Assembly: GCA_964369525.1 (NCBI GenBank) | Contig: CAYJEW010000006.1 | Location: forward strand, 1 to 64,000 | Direction of reading: 5' to 3' | DNA from: JAAYCI01 sp964369525 | Lineage (GTDB): Bacteria > Bacillota > Clostridia > Oscillospirales > Ruminococcaceae | DNA length: 64,000 nucleotides | Shown here: positions 26,856 through 35,853 of the stretch, in pieces | Position numbering within the stretch: the first letter of the stretch is position 1 | Layout of the letters: each line of letters starts with the position of its first letter | Notes under the pieces: generated by a model | Databases searched by the model: none | The model's input: only the letters and a program-made list of their open reading frames with translations | Told to the model about the DNA's origin: nothing | Position numbers and translations under genes: made by a program

Positions 26856-28139
26856 TTGGACAAATTCGTCATCCATGGGGGAAACCCGCTGTGCGGCGAG
26901 GTAACCATTAGCGGCGCCAAGAATGCGGCAGTGGCTATTCTTCCTGCTACAATTTTAGCAAAAGGCAGGTGCGTTATTGAAAACCTGCCCGATATCAGCG
27001 ATGTGAACACCAGCATGCATATACTGCACGAGATGGGCGCAAGGGTAAAGCGGCTAAACCGTAGCACCTATGAAATAGACACAAGCACGGTGGATGTTAC
27101 CACAGTGCCTGATACGTTGGCGCGCCAGATGAGAGCGTCGTACTACTTTTTGGGTAGCTTGCTTGGCGCATACGGCAAGGCAACTGTATCCATGCCGGGC
27201 GGGTGCGATTTAGGCCCTCGCCCTGTAGACCAGCACCTAAAAGCCTTCACAAGCCTTGGCGCGCAAGATAGCGTGGACTACGGCATGATAAAAGTGAACG
27301 CAGAAAAGCTGGAAGGTGCGCATATATTCTTTGATACGGTTAGCGTTGGCGCTACCGTAAACGCAATGCTGGCCAGCGTGTGTGCCCAGGGGTTAACCGT
27401 GCTGGAAAATGTGGCTAAAGAACCACACATTGTAGATGTGGCAAACTTTCTAAACACAATGGGGGCCGACGTACGCGGCGCAGGCACCGACGTAATTAAA
27501 ATTCGTGGTGTAAAAGAGATGCACGGCGGCACATACTCTATTATTCCGGACCAAATAGAGGCAGGCACCTACATGGTAGCCGCAGCCATAACAGGCGGCA
27601 ACGTTTTGGTAAAGAACATCATACCAAAACATCTTGAGCCAATCACCGCAAAGCTGGAAAAAGCGGGCGCAATAATAGAAGAATACGACGAAGCTGTGCG
27701 GGTATCTCGTGCAGGTAGCATCTACCCAGTAAACCTAAAAACAATGCCTCACCCAGGCTTTCCCACAGACCTGCAGCCGCTAGTGGCCGTGATGTTGTGC
27801 CTTGCAGAGGGCACCAGCATTATAACCGAAGGCATATTTGAAAACCGTTTTCGTTATGCCGAAGAGCTTATGCGCATGGGCGCAAACATTCAGGTAGACA
27901 GTCGTGTGGCGGTAATAGAGGGCGTGCACGAGCTGCAAGGCGCTCCTGTTCGTGCGTCAGACCTGCGTGCAGGTGCCGCAATAACGTTGGCCGCGCTTGT
28001 GGCAAAAGGCCAAAGCGAGATAGAAGATGTAGAGCATATTGAGCGTGGGTACGAAAGAATTGTTGAAAAGCTGGCAGCCCTCGGCGCTGATATTCGCAGG
28101 GTAAGCCGCCCGTCACAGTTTGTAGATCAAGCATTGTAA
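26856..28139 (+). CDS. murA: UDP-N-acetylglucosamine 1-carboxyvinyltransferase
   Basis: First committed step of peptidoglycan synthesis, transferring enolpyruvate from PEP to UDP-GlcNAc in the cytoplasm. ISGAKNAAVAILPA, the PEP/fosfomycin-reactive cysteine in GGCDLGPRPVDQH, and DLRAGAAITLAAL are present; 427 residues is typical. The start is set at TTG 26856, giving the family-typical MDKFVIHGG; AAAGGATG lies 8-9 nt upstream. The ATG at 26844 would sit directly on the ribosome site and is less likely. It follows two wall hydrolases, so synthesis and cleavage functions are adjacent. Confidence 0.95.
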   Translation: MDKFVIHGGNPLCGEVTISGAKNAAVAILPATILAKGRCVIENLPDISDVNTSMHILHEMGARVKRLNRSTYEIDTSTVDVTTVPDTLARQMRASYYFLGSLLGAYGKATVSMPGGCDLGPRPVDQHLKAFTSLGAQDSVDYGMIKVNAEKLEGAHIFFDTVSVGATVNAMLASVCAQGLTVLENVAKEPHIVDVANFLNTMGADVRGAGTDVIKIRGVKEMHGGTYSIIPDQIEAGTYMVAAAITGGNVLVKNIIPKHLEPITAKLEKAGAIIEEYDEAVRVSRAGSIYPVNLKTMPHPGFPTDLQPLVAVMLCLAEGTSIITEGIFENRFRYAEELMRMGANIQVDSRVAVIEGVHELQGAPVRASDLRAGAAITLAALVAKGQSEIEDVEHIERGYERIVEKLAALGADIRRVSRPSQFVDQAL

Positions 28140-28154
28140 CCAAACCTTAAATTA

Positions 28155-28190
28155 GCCACCTGCCGAGCATACGGCGGGTGGCATTTTTTT
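28155..28190 (+). terminator. Intrinsic terminator of murA
   Basis: An 11-bp stem (GCCACCTGCCG with CGGCGGGTGGC, one G-T), loop of 6, then ATTTTTTT. It lies 15 nt after the murA stop. Confidence 0.93.
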
Positions 28191-28544
28191 GATGGGTGAA
28201 AACAAGCTTTGCATACGGCGCTATAGCATACCGCAAAAGCGGTTCATACGTGTGCAAAAAGGCAAGCCCAACAGCGCGTTAACCCATGTTGTGCGAACGG
28301 TATACAAAAGAGCACAGCATATTTATTGAAAATATGCTTATAGTAGTAATAGGTATAGATAAATAAATATGTGAAAAACCGAGAAAAATGCGGTTGTTCC
28401 ACGTTTTTTCATATTTTTAATGTATAATAGAAAAAATACTATGCATAAGTGGAAAAAACCAGTAAATGCCAAGGAATAAAATGACAATAGAGGGGCTTCC
28501 ACCTTGTTTATAATGGGAACCTATATCAGGGGGTGTGGCGTTAC
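28191..28544 (+). promoter_or_regulatory. AT-rich leader of the c-di-GMP gene block
   Basis: No gene in this stretch. A TATAAT at 28423-28428 directly preceded by TG is the best -10; no good -35 at the right distance. The leader between it and the first GGDEF gene is about 115 nt and can pair GTGGAA near 28449 with TTCCAC near 28500. It was checked for c-di-GMP riboswitch signatures; none was recognised. Confidence 0.4.
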
Positions 28545-29780
28545 ATGAATGTGGAATTAAGTAGTATTATTTTTGCAATTTCTTTAGTAACTATGTTTAT
28601 TTATCAGTTTTCATGCTTGTCCTATGCCTCAAGCTTGCTAATGGGTGGCATTAACAACAAAAGGTTTTTTGCTGGCTTGGCACTACTAAACACCTTGGTA
28701 TTTGCTTATGTGCAGTATCTCCAGCTAGACCTCTATTTAATTATTATTGCTTTCTTAATTGTGATGCTAATAGAGTTTAAGTTAATATCTAAAACAGACT
28801 TCGTTCAGGTCTTTTGTGGGGCTGCGATATTTGTTTTGCATATATCTGCGCTTGTAACCCCAACAATTATTATCTTTAGTTACATATTTAATATAGCGCC
28901 GGCGCAGCTTATTAAAGACACAATTTATGATCATATCATTGTAATTATAGTTTGTGTTGTATTGTTTTGTGCGCACGGGGTGGTTAAAAAATATATCGAC
29001 AATACATCCATCCAGCGGGTAACCGTAAAGAGCAAGCATTCAATCATACTGCTTGGTGCGATTGTTTTAGTGGTTATTCTCCAAATCAATCATTCAGCAA
29101 CAATGATGACCAACGTTTTTTACCCCGAGCAGATAATACTGTCATTGGCAATTTCATTTGCGTCACTTCTTATATTCTACCTCTGCTTCTTATACGCCAT
29201 AAACTTAATTGACGCAAGTTTGTATAAAAGATATTCAGATAAGGTTGTGGGCGAACAACAAAAAATCTCGCAACAGAAAGAAACACTTTTAACAAAGATT
29301 GAAAGAGATGAGCTAACAGGGGTATTTAATCGCGGATATATAATGGATGAGCTTGAGAGAATGTGCAAAGAGGAGGCCGACCCATTTTATGTTTTGTTCT
29401 TCGATATAAACGCATTAAAATATACAAACGACACCTACGGCCACAAAGTTGGCGACAGACTGATAATGAAAATAACACACGCCATTTTAACTACGGTACG
29501 CGAATATGATATTGTGGCTCGTATTGGTGGCGATGAATTTGTAGTTGTTATGCCCAAAGCGCAACAAGAAGACTGCAAGAGTGTTATTGAGCGTATAATG
29601 CAGTGTATCGAGCGTCAAAACGAAGCAGAAGATATCTTGGTTTCGGCCAGTATTGGCTCTATCTATGTGAGTGAGGATGTTAAAGAAAAGGGCGTTAGTT
29701 ATATTTTGTCGGTTGCCGATGAAAATATGAGAAAAAACAAAGCACAGTTTTATAAAAATAGAGAGGGTGGTGCCGAATGA
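28545..29780 (+). CDS. Membrane diguanylate cyclase (GGDEF) A
   Basis: About 411 residues. The N-terminal 220 residues form six or so hydrophobic helices with no recognised sensor family; then a short coiled linker (QQKISQQKETLLTKIE) and a GGDEF domain starting RDELTGVFNRGYI. The active-site loop ARIGGDEFVVV is intact, and an RxxD inhibitory site (REYD) stands five residues before GGDEF, so this is predicted to be an active, product-inhibited c-di-GMP synthase. The ATG at 28545 is chosen over GTG 28533 because AGGGGG is spaced 9-11 nt from the ATG but abuts the GTG. Its stop overlaps the next start by 4 nt (ATGA). Confidence 0.9.
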   Translation: MNVELSSIIFAISLVTMFIYQFSCLSYASSLLMGGINNKRFFAGLALLNTLVFAYVQYLQLDLYLIIIAFLIVMLIEFKLISKTDFVQVFCGAAIFVLHISALVTPTIIIFSYIFNIAPAQLIKDTIYDHIIVIIVCVVLFCAHGVVKKYIDNTSIQRVTVKSKHSIILLGAIVLVVILQINHSATMMTNVFYPEQIILSLAISFASLLIFYLCFLYAINLIDASLYKRYSDKVVGEQQKISQQKETLLTKIERDELTGVFNRGYIMDELERMCKEEADPFYVLFFDINALKYTNDTYGHKVGDRLIMKITHAILTTVREYDIVARIGGDEFVVVMPKAQQEDCKSVIERIMQCIERQNEAEDILVSASIGSIYVSEDVKEKGVSYILSVADENMRKNKAQFYKNREGGAE

Positions 29781-31003
29781 CAGTATTAACCATTCTTCTC
29801 GTTTTATCGTTTGTTGGATACCATTATACATTCTTCTCATACTGTGTTTATATATTCAATGTGAATAAGTATCCAAAGTTAGCAAGTGTAATATGCGGTG
29901 TAGTTAACCTATCTTTTTGGACAATTTACATATTTTATATTTCTTCAAATTATGAAGCCGTTGCTATTGTGCTTTATGCATTTGTTCTACTTGTAGAAAC
30001 AAGGCTGGTGTTTAAAGCAACGCTAATTCAAATGCTGTTTATCTCAGTAACATTTAGTATCAATCTTTTTGCAAAGAGGCTGGCGGTGTTGGCCACAATG
30101 GCGATATTTAATCATAACACGGTTGTTTATGTTTTAAGTGATGTTGGGCTTTCGCTTTTGGTGGCTAGTATTTGTTTTACATTATCAATTTCCACAATTG
30201 GCCTTGCAAGGAAAACTATACCCAGAAACTCGCTAGACACCATTCTGTCAGACAACAAAAACCTTGCGTTTTTAACAACTGCATATTCGATACTTTTTGC
30301 TGCATTGTTTGCCTTTTTCCTAACACTAGAAGCAGACGCTGGCAATGAATTGCTGTTCCACTATGCTATTTTTGGAGCTATCGTTATAAGCGCATTTGCT
30401 GTGTTTATCATTTTTGCGTATAACTTGGCCGAGCTTAGAATACAAACCGAGACATATAAACGTCTTAGCCGAAAAAATACCGAAGATTTAGAAAAAATCA
30501 AAGACCTTGAAAAAGTGGCGATAAAAGATGCCTTAACATACCTATACACAAGGGATTATGCAGACGAACTTATTCGGGAAATGATTAGGGAAAAAGATTT
30601 GTTTTTCGTTGCCTTTATAGATTTGGACGGACTGAAAATTGTTAATGATTCTCATGGTCATGAAGAAGGTGATTTCTACATAAAAACCGTTGCGGAAATA
30701 CTGCAAGACTATTTTAAGGATGATGCAGTATGCCGTTATGGTGGCGATGAGATTGTTGTTGTGGGCAAATGCAATACTGAAGATGAAGTAACAAAGAGGT
30801 TGATTCAAAGCTACAAAGCGGTTATTAATATTCCAAAGCTATACCGTAAAAATTACAAAACCTCCATAAGCTACGGCGTTGCATTTAGACATACCAATGA
30901 AGTTATCACGGCATCTGAACTGATAACAATTGCCGATACTCGTATGTACGAGCTAAAGCGGAGCAACAATAAACATCGTAAAGTTGTGTCGATAAAGGGC
31001 TAG
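29777..31003 (+). CDS. Membrane GGDEF protein B (GGDEI variant)
   Basis: The 408-residue protein has about six N-terminal membrane helices (residues 1-215), a charged linker (SRKNTEDLEKIKDLEKV) and a GGDEF-type domain beginning KDALTYLYTRDYADE. The signature reads CRYGGDEIVVV: the GGDE catalytic core is kept and the last Phe is Ile. No RxxD inhibitory site stands before it (FKDD in that place). It is probably active but without product inhibition, which is inference. GAGAGGGTGG precedes the ATG. Translationally coupled to GGDEF A. Confidence 0.88.
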   Translation: MTVLTILLVLSFVGYHYTFFSYCVYIFNVNKYPKLASVICGVVNLSFWTIYIFYISSNYEAVAIVLYAFVLLVETRLVFKATLIQMLFISVTFSINLFAKRLAVLATMAIFNHNTVVYVLSDVGLSLLVASICFTLSISTIGLARKTIPRNSLDTILSDNKNLAFLTTAYSILFAALFAFFLTLEADAGNELLFHYAIFGAIVISAFAVFIIFAYNLAELRIQTETYKRLSRKNTEDLEKIKDLEKVAIKDALTYLYTRDYADELIREMIREKDLFFVAFIDLDGLKIVNDSHGHEEGDFYIKTVAEILQDYFKDDAVCRYGGDEIVVVGKCNTEDEVTKRLIQSYKAVINIPKLYRKNYKTSISYGVAFRHTNEVITASELITIADTRMYELKRSNNKHRKVVSIKG

Positions 31004-31129
31004 GCTTATCTCATTTCACCTTTTTTAAAAACTAATATGTCAGGCGTGTTTTTAAATTTGAATGAATGTCTTTAATTTTTTTACCGCGAACCATAACAGT
31101 ATGCATAAAACCATTGAGGGTATTCATAC

Positions 31130-33067
31130 ATGCTAGAGTATAATATAGTATCAGAATATACTTCGCTGTTTATTTTAACGGCTATATTAATTAGCTTTAG
31201 GCGAGATTATGAGGTTAGAAATTTAAGATTTAAATTTCTAAAGGGCATGTATTACTCGGCCTATATTAGTGTTGTGCTAACAATACTTTCTGTTCTTAGC
31301 ACAACTACTTTAGTGGCGTATTCAAATTACTTTTTATCTTATACGTTAATGCTTTTATATTTTGTGTTTTTACCGTGCTTGCCGGTGATGTTTATACTCT
31401 ATTCAATCACACTAACCGACTTTAATACAAGCGAAAAAGAACATTATAAAAAACTATTTCCTTATTGCATTCCGTATATTATATATCTGGTAGTTGTATT
31501 GTCTAATGTGTTCACGGGTAAGATTTTCACAATTGCCGACAACCTTTACTACGTTAGGGGAGACTGGTTTCAAGCGCCGTTCCTTGTGAGTGCATTTTAC
31601 ATACTCATGTTGTTATATCTTGCGGTTAAAAATTCAAAAACCGTATATAAAGAAATAATGCAGGTATTAAGTTTTACCTTTGTTTTTTCTTCAAGTATAA
31701 CCATACTGCAATTTTTTATGGACGATGTTATCCTTACCGGCACAATTTACACCGTAGCTATTTTAATGGTTCACCTATACATTCAAAACGTGCGAAAATC
31801 TGCAGACCACTTAACAAGCGTGAACAATAGAATAGCTTTGACGCACAAAATTAATGAAAGCATTAAACAAAAAGACGATTTTTCGCTATACATAATAAGC
31901 TTGCGCAACTTTAAAAGCGTAAATGAAAGATACGGGCTTGAAATTGGCGATAAATTATTAAGGGTGGTTTCTGAAAATCTATTAAAGGAATTTTCTATAA
32001 ACAACATATATAGATATAGTGGTGATGAGTTTGCTATTTTTTCAAAAGATTTAAGCGGAAAATATTTCAGCAAGGTAACCGCTGTGGTAGAGTTGCTAAA
32101 CCATCCCGTTTCTATAGATGGGCTGGATGTACTTTTGGATTTAATTTTTGTTAGGGTTGATTACCCTACTTTTTCTAAAAATTCCAAAGATTTAATTTCG
32201 GCTGCCGATTATTCTGTGCGTACCTTAAAAGAAAGATCAGGTGGCGCTAGATTTTTATACGAAATCTCTATTATGCATAACATGTCCGAGAAAAATTTGA
32301 TGACACAAAAAATCAAAGAAGCTATTGGTAATGATAATTTTGTGGTTCATTACCAGCCCGTTTTCTCAATTGAAAAAAGCGCATTCACTAAAGCGGAAGC
32401 CTTAGTAAGGATGCGGGATAACGAGGCATTATTATATCCAAACAGCTTTATTGAATTGGCTGAAAAAACAGGGTTAATAACAAAAATTACGTATAAGGTT
32501 TTAGATATTGTATGTAAAGATTTAAGAAACTTGTTAGATGATAACCTGCTAAACCCGCAGTTCGAATCTATTTCGGTCAACTTCCCATACTATCAATTTG
32601 CGTTGCCCAATATGGTTGAAGATGTTGAGGCAATTCTATTAAAATACAACATTCCGCCCTCCCTGATTAAGATAGAAATCACCGAAAGAGCGCTAATTTC
32701 GGACAGCTTAAACATGAAAACCGTCATGAGGAAAATGCAGGAAAAAGGATTTGTTTTTGAGCTTGATGATTTCGGGGTTGAATATTCCAATATGAGTGTG
32801 TTTTTAGATTTGCCACTAGATATTATTAAAATTGACCGTAGCCTCCTGCTTTCTGTCACTAAATCTCAAGAAAACAAAAAGTTCTTTGAGTATCTCATAT
32901 TAGGCATTAAAGCCACGAATAAAAAGATTATCGTTGAAGGAATTGAAGAGGCAGAGCAAAAAGATTTATGCGTTTCTTGTAAATGCGATTATATGCAAGG
33001 GTACTTTTTTTCAAAGCCAACGCCTATTAGCGAGCTTATTCCTTTTATAGGACCAAATCAAGAGTGA
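31130..33067 (+). CDS. 7TM-like membrane protein with degenerate GGDEF and intact EAL (c-di-GMP phosphodiesterase)
   Basis: 645 residues: seven or so N-terminal membrane helices (1-215), resembling histidine-kinase 7TM sensor regions; a GGDEF-like domain whose loop is YRYSGDEFAIF (first Gly replaced by Ser); and an EAL domain. In the latter, the residues needed for catalysis are visible: AEALVR (EAL), SVNFPYY (Asn), EITERAL (Glu), ELDDFG (Asp-Asp), IIKIDRS (Lys), IVEGIE (Glu) and MQGYFFSKP (Gln). So it should degrade c-di-GMP to pGpG, with the SGDEF domain likely regulatory. GAGGG lies about 10 nt before the ATG. It lies 126 nt after GGDEF B, in the same AT-rich block. Confidence 0.9.
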   Translation: MLEYNIVSEYTSLFILTAILISFRRDYEVRNLRFKFLKGMYYSAYISVVLTILSVLSTTTLVAYSNYFLSYTLMLLYFVFLPCLPVMFILYSITLTDFNTSEKEHYKKLFPYCIPYIIYLVVVLSNVFTGKIFTIADNLYYVRGDWFQAPFLVSAFYILMLLYLAVKNSKTVYKEIMQVLSFTFVFSSSITILQFFMDDVILTGTIYTVAILMVHLYIQNVRKSADHLTSVNNRIALTHKINESIKQKDDFSLYIISLRNFKSVNERYGLEIGDKLLRVVSENLLKEFSINNIYRYSGDEFAIFSKDLSGKYFSKVTAVVELLNHPVSIDGLDVLLDLIFVRVDYPTFSKNSKDLISAADYSVRTLKERSGGARFLYEISIMHNMSEKNLMTQKIKEAIGNDNFVVHYQPVFSIEKSAFTKAEALVRMRDNEALLYPNSFIELAEKTGLITKITYKVLDIVCKDLRNLLDDNLLNPQFESISVNFPYYQFALPNMVEDVEAILLKYNIPPSLIKIEITERALISDSLNMKTVMRKMQEKGFVFELDDFGVEYSNMSVFLDLPLDIIKIDRSLLLSVTKSQENKKFFEYLILGIKATNKKIIVEGIEEAEQKDLCVSCKCDYMQGYFFSKPTPISELIPFIGPNQE

Positions 33068-33143
33068 GTATATTTTAAAAAGCAAATTTTTATGTAGTTG
33101 ATAAAATTTTTGCATCTGGAATATTAATTTTCCAAAAGTGTTA

Positions 33144-33168
33144 GCTCTCGCGTGTGCTAAGCGAGAGC
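33144..33168. other. Hairpin after the c-di-GMP block
   Basis: Perfect 8-bp stem (GCTCTCGC with GCGAGAGC), loop of 9, without a good T tract; a possible weak terminator between the EAL gene and walJ. Confidence 0.45.
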
Positions 33169-33188
33169 AACATTCTTGTGGGCTGTAA

Positions 33189-33244
33189 TGTGACAAAAAT
33201 TAGTCACAATGCGGTTTGCAGCTTGTAATAAAAACATGTATTAA
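33189..33244 (+). promoter_or_regulatory. Candidate walJ promoter with upstream inverted repeat
   Basis: TTGCAG (33216-33221), 17 nt, TATTAA (33239-33244). Just upstream an inverted repeat TGTGAC-N8-GTCACA (33189-33208) looks like a regulator site, with wider spacing than the CRP/FNR pattern. Confidence 0.45.
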
Positions 33245-33279
33245 AAAATCGGCTTTATAGCTTTGTAAAAGAGGGTCTT

Positions 33280-34071
33280 ATGCCACGGTTTACCACCCTG
33301 TACAGCAGCAGCGCAGGCAATAGCGCTATTGTAGAAGACGCTGGACGTTACCTAATGATAGATATTGGCGGCAGCTGCAAGGCCACCGTGCAAGCGCTGG
33401 AGCAGTTGGGCCTTTCGCCTGCGGGGCTGCGCGCAATTTTAATTACCCACGAACACAGCGACCATATAAAAGGCCTACGTGTTTTTTTAAAAAAAAATCC
33501 TGTGCCGGTGCTGGCAAAAAGGGGCACTCTGCAGCGTTTGTTGCAGCAGGGCCACCTGCACCAGCATGCGCATTTTGTGCAGCTGGGTGACGCCACAGTG
33601 GAGGTGGACGGCTTTGTAGTAAATGCGTTTGCCACGCCTCACGACGCTGCCGATAGTTGCGGCTTTCGCGTTAAAACGCCAAGCGGCGCCTTATGCTCGC
33701 TGGCTACCGACCTAGGGCAGATGACCGCCGACGTGTTTTCAAGCTTAATGGACAGCTCGCTTGTGGCGCTAGAGGCAAATTACGACCCACACATGCTGAG
33801 CTACGGGCCATATCCTCCGCAGCTTAAAGCTCGTATTGCCTCGGCAAAAGGCCATCTTAGCAATCCGGACGCTGCAGCAGCCGTAGTGCAGCTAGCAAAT
33901 GGCGGCTGTAGCAAGGTGATGCTGTGTCACCTAAGTAAAGAGAACAACAGCCCAATGGTGGTTAAGGATACGGTGCACAACGCGTTGCAACAAAGCGGGC
34001 TGCCAATACCCGACAGCTTTAGCTTGCATGTGGCAAAGCGGTATGCACCAAGCGATTGGCTGGAGTTTTAG
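33280..34071 (+). CDS. walJ: WalJ/YycJ-family metallo-beta-lactamase-fold hydrolase
   Basis: 263 residues with the zinc motif THEHSDH, the opening FTTLYSSSAGNSAIVED and the late SxGHLSN and CHLSKENN blocks typical of YycJ/WalJ. In other Firmicutes it is associated with the WalRK cell-wall regulatory operon and is a predicted 5'-3' DNA exonuclease; walRK themselves are not in this window. rlmH follows 18 nt downstream, the order seen in many Firmicutes. AGAGGG lies about 5 nt before the ATG. Confidence 0.9.
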   Translation: MPRFTTLYSSSAGNSAIVEDAGRYLMIDIGGSCKATVQALEQLGLSPAGLRAILITHEHSDHIKGLRVFLKKNPVPVLAKRGTLQRLLQQGHLHQHAHFVQLGDATVEVDGFVVNAFATPHDAADSCGFRVKTPSGALCSLATDLGQMTADVFSSLMDSSLVALEANYDPHMLSYGPYPPQLKARIASAKGHLSNPDAAAAVVQLANGGCSKVMLCHLSKENNSPMVVKDTVHNALQQSGLPIPDSFSLHVAKRYAPSDWLEF

Positions 34072-34089
34072 CATAGAGCAGGAGGCAGC

Positions 34090-34572
34090 ATGCAACAAAT
34101 TACAGTTTTAGCGGTAGGCAAAGCAAATGGGTTTTACACAGAGGGGATACAGCAGTATTCAAAGCGGCTTTCGGGGCTGTGTCGTTTTAACCTGTGCGAG
34201 ATAGAAGAGCAGAAGATAGACGAAAAAAAAGCGTCGCAGGCAACAATTCAGCAGGCGCTAAGCCGAGAGGCGCAGCGCATATTGGCGGCAGTGCCCAAAG
34301 GTGCACAATTAGTAGCGCTGTGCATTGAGGGTAAAAGCCTACCCACCGAAGAGTTTGCAAAAACTCTACAGCAAGCGGCTGTGGCAGGGCAGGGCTCGCT
34401 GGCGTTTGCCATAGGCTCATCCCATGGTCTAGCCGATGAGGTAAAACAGCAGGCAGCATTGCGGCTCTCGCTGTCGCCGATGACCATGCCGCATCTGCTT
34501 GCAAGGCTGGTACTGCTAGAACAACTCTATCGCGCCATGATGATAGATGCAGGCACAAGCTACCATAAATAA
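34090..34572 (+). CDS. rlmH: 23S rRNA (pseudouridine-1915 N3) methyltransferase
   Basis: SPOUT-class methyltransferase acting on the 70S ribosome. The 160-residue protein starts ITVLAVGKANGFYTEGIQQY and contains the SAM-binding knot FAIGSSHGLADEV (usual GGSxG here GSSHG) and the C-terminal HLLARLVLLEQLYRAMMI. AGGAGG precedes the ATG. It ends 74 nt before a strong terminator. Confidence 0.95.
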   Translation: MQQITVLAVGKANGFYTEGIQQYSKRLSGLCRFNLCEIEEQKIDEKKASQATIQQALSREAQRILAAVPKGAQLVALCIEGKSLPTEEFAKTLQQAAVAGQGSLAFAIGSSHGLADEVKQQAALRLSLSPMTMPHLLARLVLLEQLYRAMMIDAGTSYHK

Positions 34573-34639
34573 TTAAGAGCAGATGCTATACGTGCAGCTA
34601 CAAAATTGTGGTATACGCCTATGTGGTATTTTTGGCATT

Positions 34640-34669
34640 TAAAAAGCACCCTATACAGGGTGCTTTTTT
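34640..34669. terminator. Bidirectional terminator between rlmH and the NUDIX gene
   Basis: AAAAAGCACCCT pairs with AGGGTGCTTTTTT (loop ATAC). T tracts occur on both strands, so it serves rlmH and the convergent NUDIX gene. Confidence 0.9.
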
Positions 34670-34731
34670 GTTGAATAAAAAAATATGCTCGTGCTTGTAA
34701 AGGGTAAAAAGGCGACAAAGGGATACATATC

Positions 34732-35157
34732 CTAAGGCAAAAGATTGGCTTTTGGCAGCACATCGTGTAGCATAAAGCTCTTCAAAATTTCGCCTTCCAA
34801 CATTTCCAGCACCTCGCTATGGGTGGCCCAGTAGTAGTCGGTATGCTCCTCTGAAAGGCTCACTGCATCGCTATTTGCCTGCGCAAGATAGTATATAATT
34901 ATTAGCTGCTGGTGTGGCTTTATAAATGCGGTGTCGGCATATAATATCTGTTGTAGGTTTGCGTCAATGCCGGTTTCTTCTATTATCTCCCGCAGTGCGC
35001 ATTGCTGTGGGCTCTCGCCAAACTCCAGCATCCCTCCGGGTGTTTCCCAGCAGCCGGGCGCATATCGCTCGCTTAGGCAGCGGCGTAGTAGCAATGCGCG
35101 GCCCTTGTACAATAGTAACGATTTCACGGCTACGGCAATGTGGGTGTCTGTCTGCAT
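34732..35157 (-). CDS. NUDIX hydrolase
   Basis: A 141-residue single-domain NUDIX protein. The box GGMLEFGESPQQCALREI followed by IEETGI matches Gx5Ex7REUxEExGU completely, so it should be a metal-dependent pyrophosphohydrolase. It begins THIAVAVKSLLLYKGRALLL, a form common in MutT/8-oxo-dGTPase-like and ADP-ribose pyrophosphatase groups; the substrate is not determinable. AAGGAGG precedes the ATG. It lies 31 nt downstream of yigZ and may share its transcript. Confidence 0.9.
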   Translation of the reverse strand: MQTDTHIAVAVKSLLLYKGRALLLRRCLSERYAPGCWETPGGMLEFGESPQQCALREIIEETGIDANLQQILYADTAFIKPHQQLIIIYYLAQANSDAVSLSEEHTDYYWATHSEVLEMLEGEILKSFMLHDVLPKANLLP

Positions 35158-35188
35158 GCGGGCCTCCTTTTGGCTGTGAGATATACGG

Positions 35189-35818
35189 TTATTTTGCGGG
35201 CGGCCATGGTATAAGGGCGGTAGGCTGTATCTGTATACCCTCGTCGCCTCGCAGTAGCTCTTTTAGGCGCAGTAGAGGGGCCTCTATCTCTTCTGCCGGC
35301 AGGCTAGAGGTTATGTTTACCTGCCCTCCAAACTCAGCGTGAGAGGCTGCCCCGGCCTCGTCTAAAATGCGCATTACCTGCTCGTAATATGGATATGCCA
35401 ACGACAATAAAATGGTAGTTACAGGCCGAAATGTGGCTACCGTGGCAGCAGCAATTGCAGCAGATGCCGCAGAAGAATATGCGCGCACCAGCCCGCCTGT
35501 GCCAAGTAGTGTACCACCAAAATAGCGTGTAACTACTATAATGCAGTTGGATAACCCCGAGTGCTGCAATACGGTTAACACAGGTAGGCCTGCTGTTTTT
35601 GCAGGCTCGCCGTCGTCGGAATAACGGGTGCGCTGATTTTCTTGCAACACATAGGCATATACGTTGTGGTTAGCGGTGCGGTGGGCGGCGCGCTGCTGCT
35701 GCAACACCTCAAGGGCCTCTGCCTCATTTTCGGCAGGTGCCAGCAGTGCAATAAATTCGCTCTTTTTTTCTACAATAGTTGCCTCGGCCCGCCCTGCTGG
35801 CGTTTTATATGCCTGCAC
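35189..35818 (-). CDS. YigZ/IMPACT-family protein
   Basis: A 209-residue protein with the UPF0029/IMPACT N-terminal signature SEFIALLAPAENEAEALEVL, AAHRTANHNVYAYVL, RYSDDGEPAKTAGLPVL and RYFGGTLLGTGGLVRAYSSA, and a C-terminal DUF1949 ferredoxin-like domain. The family is widespread and its biochemical role is not settled. Start is GTG (35816-35818), with AGGAGGCG about 6 nt upstream. Confidence 0.93.
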   Translation of the reverse strand: MQAYKTPAGRAEATIVEKKSEFIALLAPAENEAEALEVLQQQRAAHRTANHNVYAYVLQENQRTRYSDDGEPAKTAGLPVLTVLQHSGLSNCIIVVTRYFGGTLLGTGGLVRAYSSAASAAIAAATVATFRPVTTILLSLAYPYYEQVMRILDEAGAASHAEFGGQVNITSSLPAEEIEAPLLRLKELLRGDEGIQIQPTALIPWPPAK

Positions 35819-35853
35819 AAAAAGCGCCTCCTATACATGCTTGCCCATATGCT

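Noticed and set aside
28423..28544. c-di-GMP riboswitch before the GGDEF block
   Set aside because: The leader was read for GEMM-I and c-di-GMP-II signatures (such as GCAAACC or the GNRA/receptor pattern); none was convincing.
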